From Trissonchulus latispiculum (taxonomy: Eukaryota; Nematoda; Enoplea; Enoplida; Ironidae), in NCBI GenBank assembly GCA_030248195.1, contig JASAND010030450.1, positions 1 through 64,000 of the forward strand: DNA of 64,000 nucleotides, given 5' to 3'. The notes under the pieces were generated by a model. That model ran no database searches, was not told where the DNA came from, and saw nothing but the letters and a program-made list of their open reading frames with translations. Positions 1 to 12,255 of the stretch are shown here, in pieces. Position 1 is the first letter of the stretch. Each line of letters begins with the position of its first letter. Position numbers and translations under genes: made by a program.

Positions 1-1737
<1,737 letters not shown>

Positions 1738-2567
1738 AAACCCCCCAAGCGAGTTCCTCCGCGGCATTGCCTAGGCTTACCGAGAGCGTGTTAGGCTTAG
1801 AATAGAGCGAGCTTTTACACGTCTAAGCCTAAGCCATTTTTTAAGCATAAGCTCAGCCTAACTAATTAGCTAATTAAAAGACAAAAAAGTTGATGGTCCT
1901 CGCATAGCAGGGTGGGCATGCATTCATCCGAGGACAGCTATCCTAGGACATTGCCGACCATCCGAGGACATGCTGTGTGCCCAGCTAAGCGAGACCCAAA
2001 TGCACACCCAGCCAGTCATCCGAGACCCTGGGTCTCGGATAGCAGGTGCTCGCATGCAGCATTTATGAAAATATGTCTCCACTTCCACTACCATGTTGTT
2101 TGTAACGTATCTATATGCAACATATAATTGCATATAATGGAACACTAAAAGTATGCTGCGTATTCCAAGTACACACTTTCTAATCGCTTGCGTATTTACG
2201 CTACACATTTTCGAATGCGTATTCCAGTTACACAGATTAGAAATATGCTGCCAGGCCAGGCCCGTGCCCGATCCGCCAACTTGTTTTATTGAGACAACTG
2301 GGACAAATGGGCCCGATTTTGCCGGGTGCCTGGTGGTGTGCACTCGTTTGGTTGTACCCATTTTAATATAATTTTTTGTACTTCCGATCTCCCATCTATG
2401 GCAGACAAGCAACAACCCAAAGAAGCAGGAAGAGAACGATAAAACCTTCCTGCAACCTATGAGCTACATTGTTTATACCTCAACGAGAGTACAGATAAAA
2501 CACCAGTTGTGTACGTTACTTGTGAAAGTGAAACTATAATTAATGCTGATATTTGTCTGTATTACCG
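1738..2567. other. No gene recognised
   Basis: Low-complexity runs of AAGCCTAAGC type follow the microsatellite, then short, unrelated reading frames. No domain or splice structure was found. Confidence 0.45.
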
Positions 2568-3259
2568 GGATCTTTTCAGGATAACCCCATCCCAGGCCCA
2601 GATTCCGCAAAACCTGACCAAATGAAATTTGGTATAAGTACGCTTTCGACTACGCTGTTTTTTGGTGAGGGCTCGACACCGTTTAGGCTACTCGTGAGGC
2701 CTGTCAGGTGTTTCTCTCCGCAGACCGCAAACGGACAAGAGGCGGAGAGAAGAAGACTACGGATAGAAAACATAGTCCCCAAGCCAAGCCGGCGTACGGT
2801 TATTGCAGTCTCGCCCAGGGCAACCAGCCTTGTTCCCTACGCTGAGTTCAACTATCACAAATTTTTCAATTTCAGGAAATTCTATTTTTTCGATTCGCAA
2901 GAGGGACCAAGGGGAACCGAAAAGTTTTTGTCTTCGATTTTGTTAAAAAGTTGTGTATAGGGGTTATACCTTTAGCTTACAACTTTAGCTTATAACGAGG
3001 TAACGAAACGCTAAATTGAAAAACAGACTTCAGATTCACGTGCTGCGACCCCGAAAGCCTCTATATACAACTTTGTAACAAAACCGAAGACAAAAACTTT
3101 TTCGGTTCCCCTTGCGAATCGAAAAAAATCGATTTTCGCGAAATCGAAAAATATGCGATATTTGAACTCAGCGTAGTCGAAAACATACCCATACCAAATT
3201 TCACCTCATTTGGTGGAGTTTTGCTGAATCTGGGCCTGGGGGTTAACCTGAAAAGATCC
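2568..3259. repeat. Foldback (inverted-repeat) element, about 690 bp
   Basis: GGATCTTTTCAGG at 2568 is mirrored by CCTGAAAAGATCC ending at 3259. The symmetry continues inward: the CCCAGGCCCAGATTC and CAAATGAAATTTGGTAT segments recur inverted near 3150-3240, and GGGGAACCGAAAAGTTTTTG (about 2911) recurs inverted near 3090. The arms are imperfect, so it is an old copy. Sequence like the segment near 2970-3050 reappears near 57250-57350, so the family is dispersed. The frame at 2553-2960 lies inside this repeat and is not taken as a gene. Confidence 0.7.
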
Positions 3260-3719
3260 TATTGTCGTTGGAGTAAACAATGTAGTTCTTTGAAAGCGGC
3301 ACTAGTCACCGAAAGATCAGAGACAAATTGATCGACTCACTCCTAAGTTTAAGGCGCACTGTGCACTGAAAGATTACAGGTTCGTTACATTAATAGTTCT
3401 CAATCAAATACTTTGGTTTTTAAAGACGTTTTTTGCTTTGTTTTAGGTTAGACTGTATGTTACACATATTTCCAGCAAAGCGTACATGGTTTTCAGAAGA
3501 GTGGCTGTACCGCGGCGAAAATTGCAATCACATTCTCAGAAATGGACATTATCAACTATTGTAAACTAAAACAAATGTGAACGCTGTGCCTAATACTTTT
3601 AATATAATTATAATATATGTAAGAAATGCTCTTTGAAGGCAAAGATTTAAGCAAAAAACAAGCGCTCCTCTTCGAATAAAATCAAGTGAGAATTTAAGAA
3701 ACGAATTGTTGCATGGAAC

Positions 3720-6700
3720 CTAAGTTTGATCTTCTTTGATGTCTATTTCAACTGGCAATTTTGTCGATTCCAGTTTAAGATTGTCCGGCAGCTCGTGACC
3801 TTTGTAGTCTTGAAAAAACAGAAAAGAACCACTGAAGTTCAGGATACCAAGGAAAATGAAAATGACCAGCGGGGCGGGTTCCCAATAATGTGATAAGTAG
3901 ACTACAAATGGAGCCAGCGATGATCCTATTCGGGCACTGATAGCACTGAAGCCAAGACTCTGACTTCTAAGAATGGTCGGAAATTGCTCAACTGCACTCA
4001 AATAAACGGAATCCCAGACCCATTCGATTATAACCATGCCTGAAAAGAAAAAGCAAATGCTTAGGTAGTATTTGGACCTCGTACTGACTAACATTAACAA
4101 GCAATAAGTGTTACACGTTATAAACAAATACTTACGTTGAAAAATACTGTTTCACCGCGAAGCCAAAGCTGGCCTTATTTGCCCGAATAAACAGTTGCAA
4201 GTAAATTCTCAAGCTAGTTTTAGTTTTCATAAGAACAGTAAATAAAATAATAAAAGTTTAAAGCATCGAATCCACGTTACATGCCGAGCTTTCGATAATA
4301 CTTTACTTTATTACTGTTAGCTTACCAATCAATGTTATGACAGTCAACATAATTTCTGCATACGTTCCTGATATTTGTGACAATATTGTAATCAGGATTA
4401 AACAAATCAAGGATCCACCCATCGAAAATTGGTGCAAATGTTTTCGATTGAAGCCCGGTACAAAGGTATCTACAAAAAAGAGTGCCGGCTTTCCAAGAGC
4501 AATACAAAGTCCAATCAGTCCAACATTCAGAAATATATTGTCTGTTAATGTGGCTGTCTTTATGTCCATTCCATAGCTAAGACAAGCGAGCGAAAAGAAA
4601 AGGAATGAAACCAATGCTGTGCGTTTCCTCAGTTCCGGAGTCGCAAAAAGGTCCTTGTAGAAGTATTGCTTCTTTTGCTCTGTAGTTTCGGCCTTTAGCT
4701 TTTCTAGCTGTGCTTCATCCATGGTTTTGCCATCAAATTTTGCTATTTTCTTTAAGACTGCTGCAGCTTCACTGTATCTGCCTTTCTGTACCAGCCATCT
4801 AAAAGAAAATAGGTGATGAATTAATTGTTACTTAAGCAGATTAATAAATTAAATTGCACAAAATAGAAGTAAAGTAGCTGTACAGTCCTGTCTTGCTTTG
4901 ACTTTTTGAAATATGTGAAGCAAATCCAGGTGAGAACCTATTGGTGCTATTAATCACCGGTATAGCTAATTATATGCTTAAAAAGCAGATGGCACACCCA
5001 GCGCTTCCATTGTTTCATAGTTGTGATTCATTATACAATGCTTAAAGTATAGCTAACAAGCATAGTAGTACAGTAAAGTAGAGTAAACAAACAACAGTAA
5101 GAGTGAAGTAGAAAGGTAAAGGAAAAGGTAAGAGTAACACAGTGGAATCGCCACAGTAAACTGCGAGCCAGATTCTATGCGCGTTGTTTGTCGTCTCACT
5201 GTATACCTTGGTGATTCTTGTGCCACAAATGCAATCGCGAACAGTATTGGAACTGATATACCATCAATGACCCAGAGTAACTTCTGCCAATGTCTTGTGG
5301 CATAGGCACAGATCGCAAACACTACTCTGCCTCCACCATAGAAGTTGATCACAGTTCGCATGAATACACGATGCTCAGGCGCTATCTCTTCCACTATTAA
5401 GGTTTTGAGGCTCACTATGTAGCCTCCCATGCAAAGTCCGCATAAGCAACGAAATGCAGCCATAAACTGCCATGATGTTGCAAAACTGGAAACTAGGGAG
5501 CTGGCAATGGCACCTGTCACAAAAAAGATGGATTAACTTAAATTAAGACAATTTTAAGACAATTAAAATTAAAAATTGATCGATCTCTTAAAGGTTTTGT
5601 GATGACTCATGGTCATGATTCCTTGCACTTGTCTATTTAACCCATCTGTAGTTGACCCATCTGTAGTTAGTTAAGCAGCAACTAGAGATGAGCATTTCGG
5701 CCCGTCGGCCCGGCCGGTCCGCGAGCCGGGCCGGGCCGACCTCCGTTGGTTAGCGGGCCGCGCCGGGCTGGGCCGAGAAATTTTTAACTGCGGGCCGGAG
5801 CGGGCCGAAACGGGCCGGACCAACTCTAGAAAATGTTGTAAAATCACTAAAATTAGCTACACATTTACTGATTCTGGTTATTTTAACATTTCATAGCATA
5901 ATTTAGCCTCCCCATCATGCATTGAAGCCTTTTAAATAACATTGTTAGCAAAATTTTGAAAGAATTCTTTTGGCGGGCCGGGTCGGGTCGCACCGAAAGC
6001 GCTGGGCCGTGCCGAAAAAATCCGGCCCGTGCTCATCTCTAGTAACAACACCGGGGCAGCTCGCTATTATTAGTTACTTCGTTGAGCCTGCCTGTTTCTT
6101 GACATGTGTCCCGTTGATGTTTCATTGAATTCTATTCCCTGTCAGAGCCCTACTAGTGGTGTGAAAATCTGGGTTCAAGGCCGAGTCTCAACCATTGCAA
6201 AAGGTAACAGAAATAACTTAAAATTACGAATAAATACTACATGCATTAACTGGATTTGCGTTCTTTATCGAGAATGTGAGCAACCTAGCTAGACATGTAC
6301 AGGAGGCGAAATTTGGAGGTTGGGCGAAGGTCGGCAAAAAGCCGACGTTTTGCCCAGAAACAGGAAAATACGGATTTTATGAGGATTGTCGAGCTTCAGG
6401 TCTGGGGAAAGGGTTAATGTCCTCAACCCCTCAAACACACGTATAACCATAGCAAATACTTTTCAGTTCATAGCACCGTATATATCACGCCACATTACAT
6501 TTTGTAACACTAATCTACCTGCATAGCATACGAATGAAATTTTCTTTCTGCCAAAGCTATCCGACAGGAATCCGCAGACAACTGAACCAGGCAGTAAACT
6601 GATCAGCTGTAATGAATTGATCAGGGGCTTAATGAAAGCTTTTTCGCAATAAATCCCAAAATCAATTGAGGCAGAATGAAACACAGAATTAAATGTGATA

Positions 6701-6888
6701 TTTTCTCGACAGCTTTCCAGCAGGCTACAGTTGTTACCAAAGTCGGTGTCAGTTCCACAAGCCCAAGTGGGCTCAAGAAAGCCAAAAATGAAATACAAAT
6801 GGTTGCCAACTCCAAAAATATAGGTGTATAAATAACAAGTTACGAGCAGTGTCAGCTGATAACGTGTAAATTTAATCTCCTTAAGCAT
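3720..6888 (-). CDS. SLC22-family organic cation/carnitine transporter, 4 exons
   Basis: A major-facilitator plasma-membrane transporter of organic ions. Exons (minus strand): 6519-6888, 5207-5513, 4326-4798, 3720-4039. All introns are GT-AG and the phases join cleanly (CYAG/AIASS, ESPR/WLVQKGRYSEA, TLIG/MVIIEW), giving about 489 residues, slightly short of the roughly 550 usual for SLC22. Family marks seen: hydrophobic TM1, a large Cys-bearing extracellular loop with the glycosylation site NIT, SDSFGRKK after TM2, ESPR after TM6, and the cytoplasmic loop before TM7. A GTG three codons upstream is open, but the ATG at 6888 is preferred. Intron 1 contains a GC-rich hAT-like insertion at 5683-6041. 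No stop or frameshift was seen in the exons, so the gene looks intact. The hAT/Polinton complex begins about 490 bp upstream of the start codon and may affect its promoter. The exact substrate cannot be told from sequence. Confidence 0.85.
5683..6041. mobile_element. hAT-like MITE with GGCCCG-rich ends
   Basis: Inverted ends TAGAGATGAGCA...TGCTCATCTCTA are followed inward by CGGCCCG runs. The flanks GCAGCAAC and GTAACAAC match at six of eight positions, consistent with a decayed 8-bp target duplication. It lies within intron 1 of the SLC22 gene. The same end design (TAGAG plus CGGCCCG) recurs in the element at 27306-28262. Confidence 0.65.
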
Positions 6889-7368
6889 TGCAACCACAAC
6901 CTAATCTTTTATTCAATAGTAGTCCATCAGCAGGTATTTATTTGATTAGTACCCATTGCTCAATGTTTGCTTTGTGAATTTGCTTATCATAACTTTGACA
7001 AATTTGTAGAAATACTTTGCAAATGAGATACTTCACACAGGATTGATAATCAAAACAAATCAGCATTAAACCATTTTATTCAACCGTTAGTGAATGACAA
7101 ATGACACCGCTTATGTACTTATCCCTGTTGTGTAAGTCCAGCAATCTAGCAGTCTGGCTGTGTAAGTGTAAGCCTAGCATTTGGTTCCTAAAAATTTGCA
7201 CACAGCTGTATTTAGCACCAACTACCATTACTGAAAGCTTGAAACACATTCGTTGAATGCAGGACAGCCTTCAAGCCCCCCCCCCCCCTTGAACTGAAAG
7301 AAATCTCATGAGGTCTTTGGCACAATACACAATTTGCTTACAATAGGGATTTCACTAGAGTTCTTATA
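6889..7368. other. Intergenic region upstream of the SLC22 gene
   Basis: AT-rich, with a run of Cs near 7278-7288. This is the only spacer between the transporter start codon and the hAT element, so it must hold whatever remains of the proximal promoter. No clear TATA box was found in the minus direction. Confidence 0.35.
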
Positions 7369-8754
7369 CTCTTATTCAGTGTTGGCATCTGGGATGGGAT
7401 TCCATGGGATCCCATGAGATCCCATGGGATGGGATGGGATTGAAAACTCATCCCATGTGGGATCAGTGGGATTTTGTGGGATCATTTTGCCTTACAGTGC
7501 CTTCAAACACAGTTTCCAAATTTTGAAAAAGTGCAATATTTTGGTAAATTTAGCATAAAAATGTCTGGTCAATTTCATGATTGGCCTTCTGATGACTACC
7601 AGCAAAGCAAAGCAGGGAGCTCTTTAAGGTGCTGGTATCGCTTTGTGTAAATGTAACCTTACAGGCTACAATTTTTATGAAGAAAGTTGATGAAACTTTC
7701 CTAATATAGTGCATTTTAACATTCTGGGACCAGTCCCGAATTTTTAGGCGAAAAATAAAAATCTTTGGTTTTTGCCACTATTCTCTCAGTTCGTTATAAA
7801 AGAGAAGGAGGGATAAATAATTAGCACAGTGATAATACTACTTCCATAAACAAGAGGACTAATTAAGGGTACGTAGTACTAGATGCCTACATGAAATACA
7901 TCTGATTGGTTAACATAAATGGAAAAAGGTCACCGAAATGAACATTTTTGCTTATCCGACCTTTGAGCTAGCAGCTAAGGGGAGTCCATGATGAAAAATT
8001 TTTAGATCATGGATTTCGTTCATTTTCGCACATAAACTAACCACATATGTCGTGCATATCAAGTTCAAAATTTGAGTTGTTTCGTTCAGTTCTTCGCAAT
8101 TTCGAGCCATAAATTGTGTGCAATTTGAATATGAGAGAGTACGAGAGTTTTGCAGCCAACTGAGGCAAATTTTCGCAAGTCAACTTCAAGTTTTAGTAAT
8201 TTAGTAAAGTACTTATTATATATAGTATTTCGTATAAATATAGTAAAATATAAAGACTAAATATATGTTGAAGTGCAAAAATATGCAGTTTTGCAATATA
8301 GCCTGGTCGTTATATGCCTCTCTCTAAAAATCAACAGTTGTCACAATTTTACAGAAAAAATTTAATTTCTGCGCCAAAAAAATCTACACTGGCAAAGGAT
8401 TCCAAGCAACATTGGGTATTGTTTCAAACCTTTATACATGTAAACTGTGCTACTGTGGAATTAGAATTTTTAGTTAGGACTTCTAGTTTTTTATAATCTA
8501 CATCTAAACAAAACTTAATGACCCTCATTTTTGGTCACCAATAGGGACCGAATTTAGCGACTTCGGCAGTTCGCTATCTTCACAAATTAATTAAAATTTT
8601 TTGAAGACCTAATTCAAAATTCTAATTTTACAGTGATACAGTATCTGTTTAGAGTTTTAAAACTATGCAAATGTTACCCGGTATCTTACACCAGTTTCGA
8701 TTTTTTTGGCGCAGAATTATAATCGACACTTTTTCGATTCCCTATTTCGACGCA

Positions 8755-8900
8755 AGTAGTTAGATTTTTGCCGCTTTTGGCACAGCAATCGAACCAGCAA
8801 AGTAATGAGGACTGACGTAAGCAGTCACGTGATAGAGGTGTGAACGTAGAAGCATAACTCATCAAAAGCACCTACGGATTTTGACACAGTAATCAAACCA
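8755..8900 (+). repeat. Polinton left terminal inverted repeat
   Basis: 146 bp matching the inverted copy at 25644-25789 except at two positions (AGAAGC followed by A versus T, and TTTTG followed by A versus G). Similarity stops abruptly inside an AACCA...AAGT motif. Confidence 0.95.
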
Positions 8901-9011
8901 AAGTTTAAGCAAACAGATTAAGTACAAAATAACCAAATGTACCAGCATATGTCCATGTTTCAGTCATCATGCACAACGTCACGAGTAAAAGCTAAGATCG
9001 AATAGAATCAA

Positions 9012-9353
9012 ATGAAATTCAAAATCAATAAAAAGCAGAAGAATACACAGTTATGCACTGAAGCTGTAACAATGGATGCAGATTACCTGTTCTTTGATGA
9101 GCGATATGGAATACTGTGGATGCAGTATGACGATTACAGTGATATGAGTACAAATTTCTGGCAAACTAGAATATCGCAAATTCTGCATGGTAAACAAAAA
9201 GTCTCAATGATTATAAATTATGGTACACCCGATCTTATCACTATTGGTATGATGGATATTGAGCATTTTCCGAAGGAAGCTGTTGCACACATGCTGAACA
9301 ATAAAAAGCACGTAAGCATATACGTCACATACATCAAGTCACTGGAAGATTAA
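9012..9353 (+). CDS. Unknown small Polinton protein (113 aa)
   Basis: First open frame inside the left repeat. An internal Met at residue 21 (start of MDADYLFFDERYG) is a plausible alternative start, because the first 20 residues are Lys/Gln-rich and low in structure. The rest looks globular, with alternating hydrophobic strands and a short acidic C-terminus. No signal peptide, membrane segment or recognised motif. It stops two bases before the ATG of the next gene, suggesting co-expression. I do not recognise the family. Confidence 0.6.
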   Translation: MKFKINKKQKNTQLCTEAVTMDADYLFFDERYGILWMQYDDYSDMSTNFWQTRISQILHGKQKVSMIINYGTPDLITIGMMDIEHFPKEAVAHMLNNKKHVSIYVTYIKSLED

Positions 9354-9355
9354 AA

Positions 9356-9820
9356 ATGGATAAGCCTGCACAAAAGCATGTGTACATATTTTATGCCATG
9401 TTTACAATTCTACTTGTCACTACAATATCGATACCTATTGCCATCAACTGCAAATGTCACACCACCGTTACAAAAGAAAGCATACAAGAAATGAAGCAAG
9501 CGAAAACTACTGCAGTCAATGCTTCATTTGCTCCGACTGTTGTGGAGCTTTTACCAGATGGGCAAATAGGTATTGTACAAGAAAATACCAGATTGGTCTA
9601 TTCTCTTAAACAGTTTAATAAAATACAACTTTTCATATGGTCATGCTTGAACGGGGAAGCGTCATGCGTAATGGCTGAAACTAATGATTTAATGTGCCCG
9701 TTTATTGCCGAAATATTGAACCTACAATTGTGTTTAGTAGGTCCTAAGGAAGTTATGTTTGGTCGTATCGGACACATTCACATTTCGCGAGAAGGATTAC
9801 TACAAATCTATGAAGTTTAG
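9356..9820 (+). CDS. Unknown single-pass membrane protein (154 aa)
   Basis: A short N-terminal tail is followed by one hydrophobic segment (about residues 10-30), so it is probably a signal anchor or uncleaved signal. The remainder has five Cys (CKC just after the membrane segment, then single Cys in the distal half), suggesting a disulfide-stabilised ectodomain. The ATG lies two bases after the preceding stop. No homology recognised. A virion membrane or cell-surface role is only a guess from topology. Confidence 0.6.
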   Translation: MDKPAQKHVYIFYAMFTILLVTTISIPIAINCKCHTTVTKESIQEMKQAKTTAVNASFAPTVVELLPDGQIGIVQENTRLVYSLKQFNKIQLFIWSCLNGEASCVMAETNDLMCPFIAEILNLQLCLVGPKEVMFGRIGHIHISREGLLQIYEV

Positions 9821-9870
9821 ACGCTCAAAACAACATTACGTTAGCTAATATTTAGCTTTTACGAAGCACT

Positions 9871-9879
9871 ATATAAAGG
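9871..9879 (+). promoter_or_regulatory. TATA box of the NADAR gene
   Basis: ATATAAAGG, 40 bp upstream of the ATG at 9911. The identical nonamer occurs at 15880-15888, 38 bp before another start codon. Confidence 0.7.
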
Positions 9880-9910
9880 GTAACCAGTATTGTTGATTCA
9901 TTTATTTAAT

Positions 9911-10522
9911 ATGGGTTTCAAGTGTGGGGTGTGCGACGAGCAACTCAATAGTCTTAGGGAAAAACGTAAGCACGTCAAAACACAGCATTCGAAGGACACT
10001 CAGCAGCCTAAATACGTTGTTAGGCTAAAATCGTTGGATGGCAAATGGGTTACATTTTTCACGTCTGGATGGCACCCATTTAGCAACTTTCATCGAGCCG
10101 GATTTACAATGTGCGGCATAGTGTTTCGCAATGTGGAGCAATACTATCAAGCTGAAAAGGCTAAATGTTTTGGTGACTGGAACAACTACTGGCGCATCGT
10201 GGCTACCTGGTCACCTTCTGCTGCGAAACAGCACGGACAAAATATAAGTGGATACAATGAAGATGAGTGGCTAAAACTGTGTCAAAAAACAATGGAAACT
10301 GCTGTAAGAGAAAAGATTCGGCAAAATCCTGACATTGAAAAGCTGTTAATAGACACTGGGAATGATATCATTGCGGAAGCGTCTAGATACGATACCTTTT
10401 GGGCGTGTGGTCTTGATATGTGTGAACCAGAAATAAACAATATTGCAAAATGGCCGGGTCAGAACAAACTTGGAATGATTTTAATGAAAATTAGAGACGA
10501 AATTCTTAAAGATAATGTTTAA
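9911..10522 (+). CDS. C2H2 zinc finger + NADAR-domain protein (203 aa)
   Basis: The N-terminus is a C2H2 finger (C5-x2-C8-x12-H21-x4-H26). From about residue 44 onward is a NADAR (YbiA-like) domain: WHPFSNF, NVEQYYQAEKA with FGD soon after, SP..AKQHG, the EAS.YD..WACGLD block and the C-terminal LGMILMKIRDE helix. NADAR proteins bind NAD/ADP-ribose-type ligands. Members are reported to hydrolyse glycosidic bonds, including removal of ADP-ribose from guanosine in DNA paired with DarT-type toxins. The frame is open upstream to a TTG at 9890, but the ATG at 9911 is chosen because a TATA box lies 40 bp before it. In a DNA element, the finger plus NADAR suggests repair of ADP-ribosylated element DNA or counter-defence. 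The fold assignment is strong, the role inferred. A polyadenylation signal AATAAA follows at about 10537. Confidence 0.85.
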   Translation: MGFKCGVCDEQLNSLREKRKHVKTQHSKDTQQPKYVVRLKSLDGKWVTFFTSGWHPFSNFHRAGFTMCGIVFRNVEQYYQAEKAKCFGDWNNYWRIVATWSPSAAKQHGQNISGYNEDEWLKLCQKTMETAVREKIRQNPDIEKLLIDTGNDIIAEASRYDTFWACGLDMCEPEINNIAKWPGQNKLGMILMKIRDEILKDNV

Positions 10523-10569
10523 TTAACCTTGTAATTAATAAAAGAAGCGATTTCTGTATCAGTGTAATT

Positions 10570-11271
10570 ATGGAATACGCATTAGATAAAATTCGTAGTA
10601 GGTATAAGTTTAAAACTCCAAATAATTTAAGTGTAATGTATACACCCTTCTTAATGTTTCAACATCCTTTCACGTGTATAATTGCAGCACCTACAAAGGC
10701 AGGAAAAACAACATTTGTCATTAAACTTATAAAGTACGGAAAAGAACTAATTAAACCCCCGCCGAAAAGAATTATTTGGTGCTACTCAGAATGGCAGAGT
10801 GCGTATGATAATATAGAAGAACAAGTCGAATTCCAGAAAGGTATTCCAGACATGAACCAACTGAAAGAAGATAACACGCCTAAACTTTTAATCTTGGACG
10901 ACCTCATGTCAGAAATGAATAAAGATACAAAGCTGACAGAATTATTTACTAAAGGGTGTCATCACTGGTCATGCAGTGTAATACATATAACACAAAACTT
11001 ATTCTACGAAAAAAGTCGTACTAGCAGAATAAATAGTCAGTACATTGTCTTGATGAAAAACCCCGCGGATAAGCTGACACCATTAAACTTAGGCAAGCAA
11101 ATGTTTCCTGGTAAAGTGAATGCGTTTCTTGATGCATTTGCACATGCAACTACTCCTCCACATGGATATTTGCTCATCGATTTGGATCAAAACACTCCTG
11201 AAGAATTTCGACTACGAACTAAAATTTTCCCAGACGAGCTAAATGGCGTATACAAAATAAAAAGTCTATAA
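10570..11271 (+). CDS. FtsK/HerA (A32-like) genome-packaging ATPase (233 aa)
   Basis: Powers DNA packaging into capsids. The Walker A variant APTKAGKTT spans residues 40-48 and Walker B LLILDDLM residues 106-113. A HITQNLF sensor-like strand follows at 139-145, with downstream Arg/Asn residues (SRINSQYIVL) as in viral A32-type ATPases. Its length is normal for Polintons. A TAATAAAAG about 33 bp before the ATG may act as a weak TATA. The stop codon TAA lies inside the TATA box of the next gene. Intact. Confidence 0.93.
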   Translation: MEYALDKIRSRYKFKTPNNLSVMYTPFLMFQHPFTCIIAAPTKAGKTTFVIKLIKYGKELIKPPPKRIIWCYSEWQSAYDNIEEQVEFQKGIPDMNQLKEDNTPKLLILDDLMSEMNKDTKLTELFTKGCHHWSCSVIHITQNLFYEKSRTSRINSQYIVLMKNPADKLTPLNLGKQMFPGKVNAFLDAFAHATTPPHGYLLIDLDQNTPEEFRLRTKIFPDELNGVYKIKSL

Positions 11272-11275
11272 AAAG
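11267..11275 (+). promoter_or_regulatory. TATA box overlapping the ATPase stop codon
   Basis: TATAAAAAG, 36 bp upstream of the ATG at 11303. It shares bases with the TAA (11269-11271) of the ATPase gene. A nearer ATG at 11289 opens only a short frame and would lie upstream of a start site 25-30 bp from the box, which favours 11303. Confidence 0.65.
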
Positions 11276-11302
11276 AATGCGAACCTAGATGGCTGATACA
11301 AA

Positions 11303-11641
11303 ATGGCTGAAAGATTTGAAAAGAACATAGACTACCTTAGTGTACTGTGCAAGTGCACACCTAAAGTCAGGAAAACTCTGTTAAGATCTGCAAATGGTGA
11401 GCTAATAAAAACCATTTGTGACTGTGTTGAGAACGTTTTAAGCGGAAAAGTGAAGCTAAATGCAAAAGATCACAACAAGTTGAAAAAATATAAAAAGCGG
11501 CTAAGACAAATCCGAAACCAAAAGGATTTGAAAAAGAAGCACAAACTGGTTGTACAGAGTGGTGGCTTTATTCCTGCACTGTTAGGTCCTATATTAGGTG
11601 TAGTTGGTGGACTAATTGCAGACAAGATATTTAATAAATAA
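11303..11641 (+). CDS. Small basic protein with hydrophobic C-terminus (112 aa)
   Basis: The N-terminal half is helical with a CKC motif. The centre (residues 48-82) is strongly Lys/Arg-rich. The tail (about 87-105) is a Gly-rich hydrophobic segment containing GGFIPALLG. Small proteins with this basic-then-Gly-hydrophobic layout recur in Polintons and related midsize DNA viruses next to the ATPase, and are thought to be virion components. Its stop and the next ATG share one base (TAATG), so the two genes are translationally linked. Function is unproven. Confidence 0.7.
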   Translation: MAERFEKNIDYLSVLCKCTPKVRKTLLRSANGELIKTICDCVENVLSGKVKLNAKDHNKLKKYKKRLRQIRNQKDLKKKHKLVVQSGGFIPALLGPILGVVGGLIADKIFNK

Positions 11642-12255
11642 TGGAATATTCAGTACTGGTGCGTCCTGATATTTTCCAAGAGCATTCAAATGATATTGAT
11701 CATGAAGTAAAGAAAATAAAGAAAACTAAATTACCTAACGATGTAAAGCTTGCATTATTTAGACAAAACAATTATAGAAAAAGAATACTGCAAAGTAAAC
11801 CTGTGGTAGATATCAAATTGAAGCAGAAGCAGCAGCAGCAACAGCAGCAAACTCAAGAAAATAAAACCAATGATGGTGATAATATAATTGTGGAAAGTTT
11901 ACCAAAAAGTCTTCAGCGGAAAGCATCTACGTTGTTGGATCACGTGAAAACTATTCCAGACCTTAAAATTAATGAAAAGGGTGAGATTGAATATTTAGGA
12001 CAAATTGCGACAGGTTCAAAGATTTATGATTTGATACACGATTTTACACGCAACAGATCCACAAATCCTCCGGTAGGAGCAGAACTATTTGCTAAAGCAT
12101 TACGTGACAGCAACACTCCACGCGAATATATTGGCAACAAAAAACGGTGGTTGGACGTTGAGTATTTTCCAACAAACAGAAAGAGGCGATCACGTAAACA
12201 AACTGGATCAGGACTTTCAACAGCATTACAGCTGCTTGGATGGAAGATGCACTAA
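11641..12255 (+). CDS. Conserved Polinton protein of unknown function (204 aa)
   Basis: The ATG overlaps the preceding stop by one base. Residues about 60-72 are a Gln tract (coded mainly by CAG/CAA). The middle (about 90-160) is predicted globular, and the C-terminus has a very basic RKRRSRKQ stretch that could bind DNA or direct nuclear import. It overlaps the integrase start by 16 bp in another frame. Proteins of this size at this position are common in Polintons, probably as a virion or late protein, but I cannot name a biochemical function. Confidence 0.65.
   Translation: MEYSVLVRPDIFQEHSNDIDHEVKKIKKTKLPNDVKLALFRQNNYRKRILQSKPVVDIKLKQKQQQQQQQTQENKTNDGDNIIVESLPKSLQRKASTLLDHVKTIPDLKINEKGEIEYLGQIATGSKIYDLIHDFTRNRSTNPPVGAELFAKALRDSNTPREYIGNKKRWLDVEYFPTNRKRRSRKQTGSGLSTALQLLGWKMH

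Noticed and set aside
2553..2960. 135-residue open frame
   Set aside because: It lies inside the arm of the 2568-3259 foldback and has no domain.
9890..9910. TTG start for the NADAR protein
   Set aside because: The first ATG (9911) fits the TATA spacing and eukaryotic initiation.
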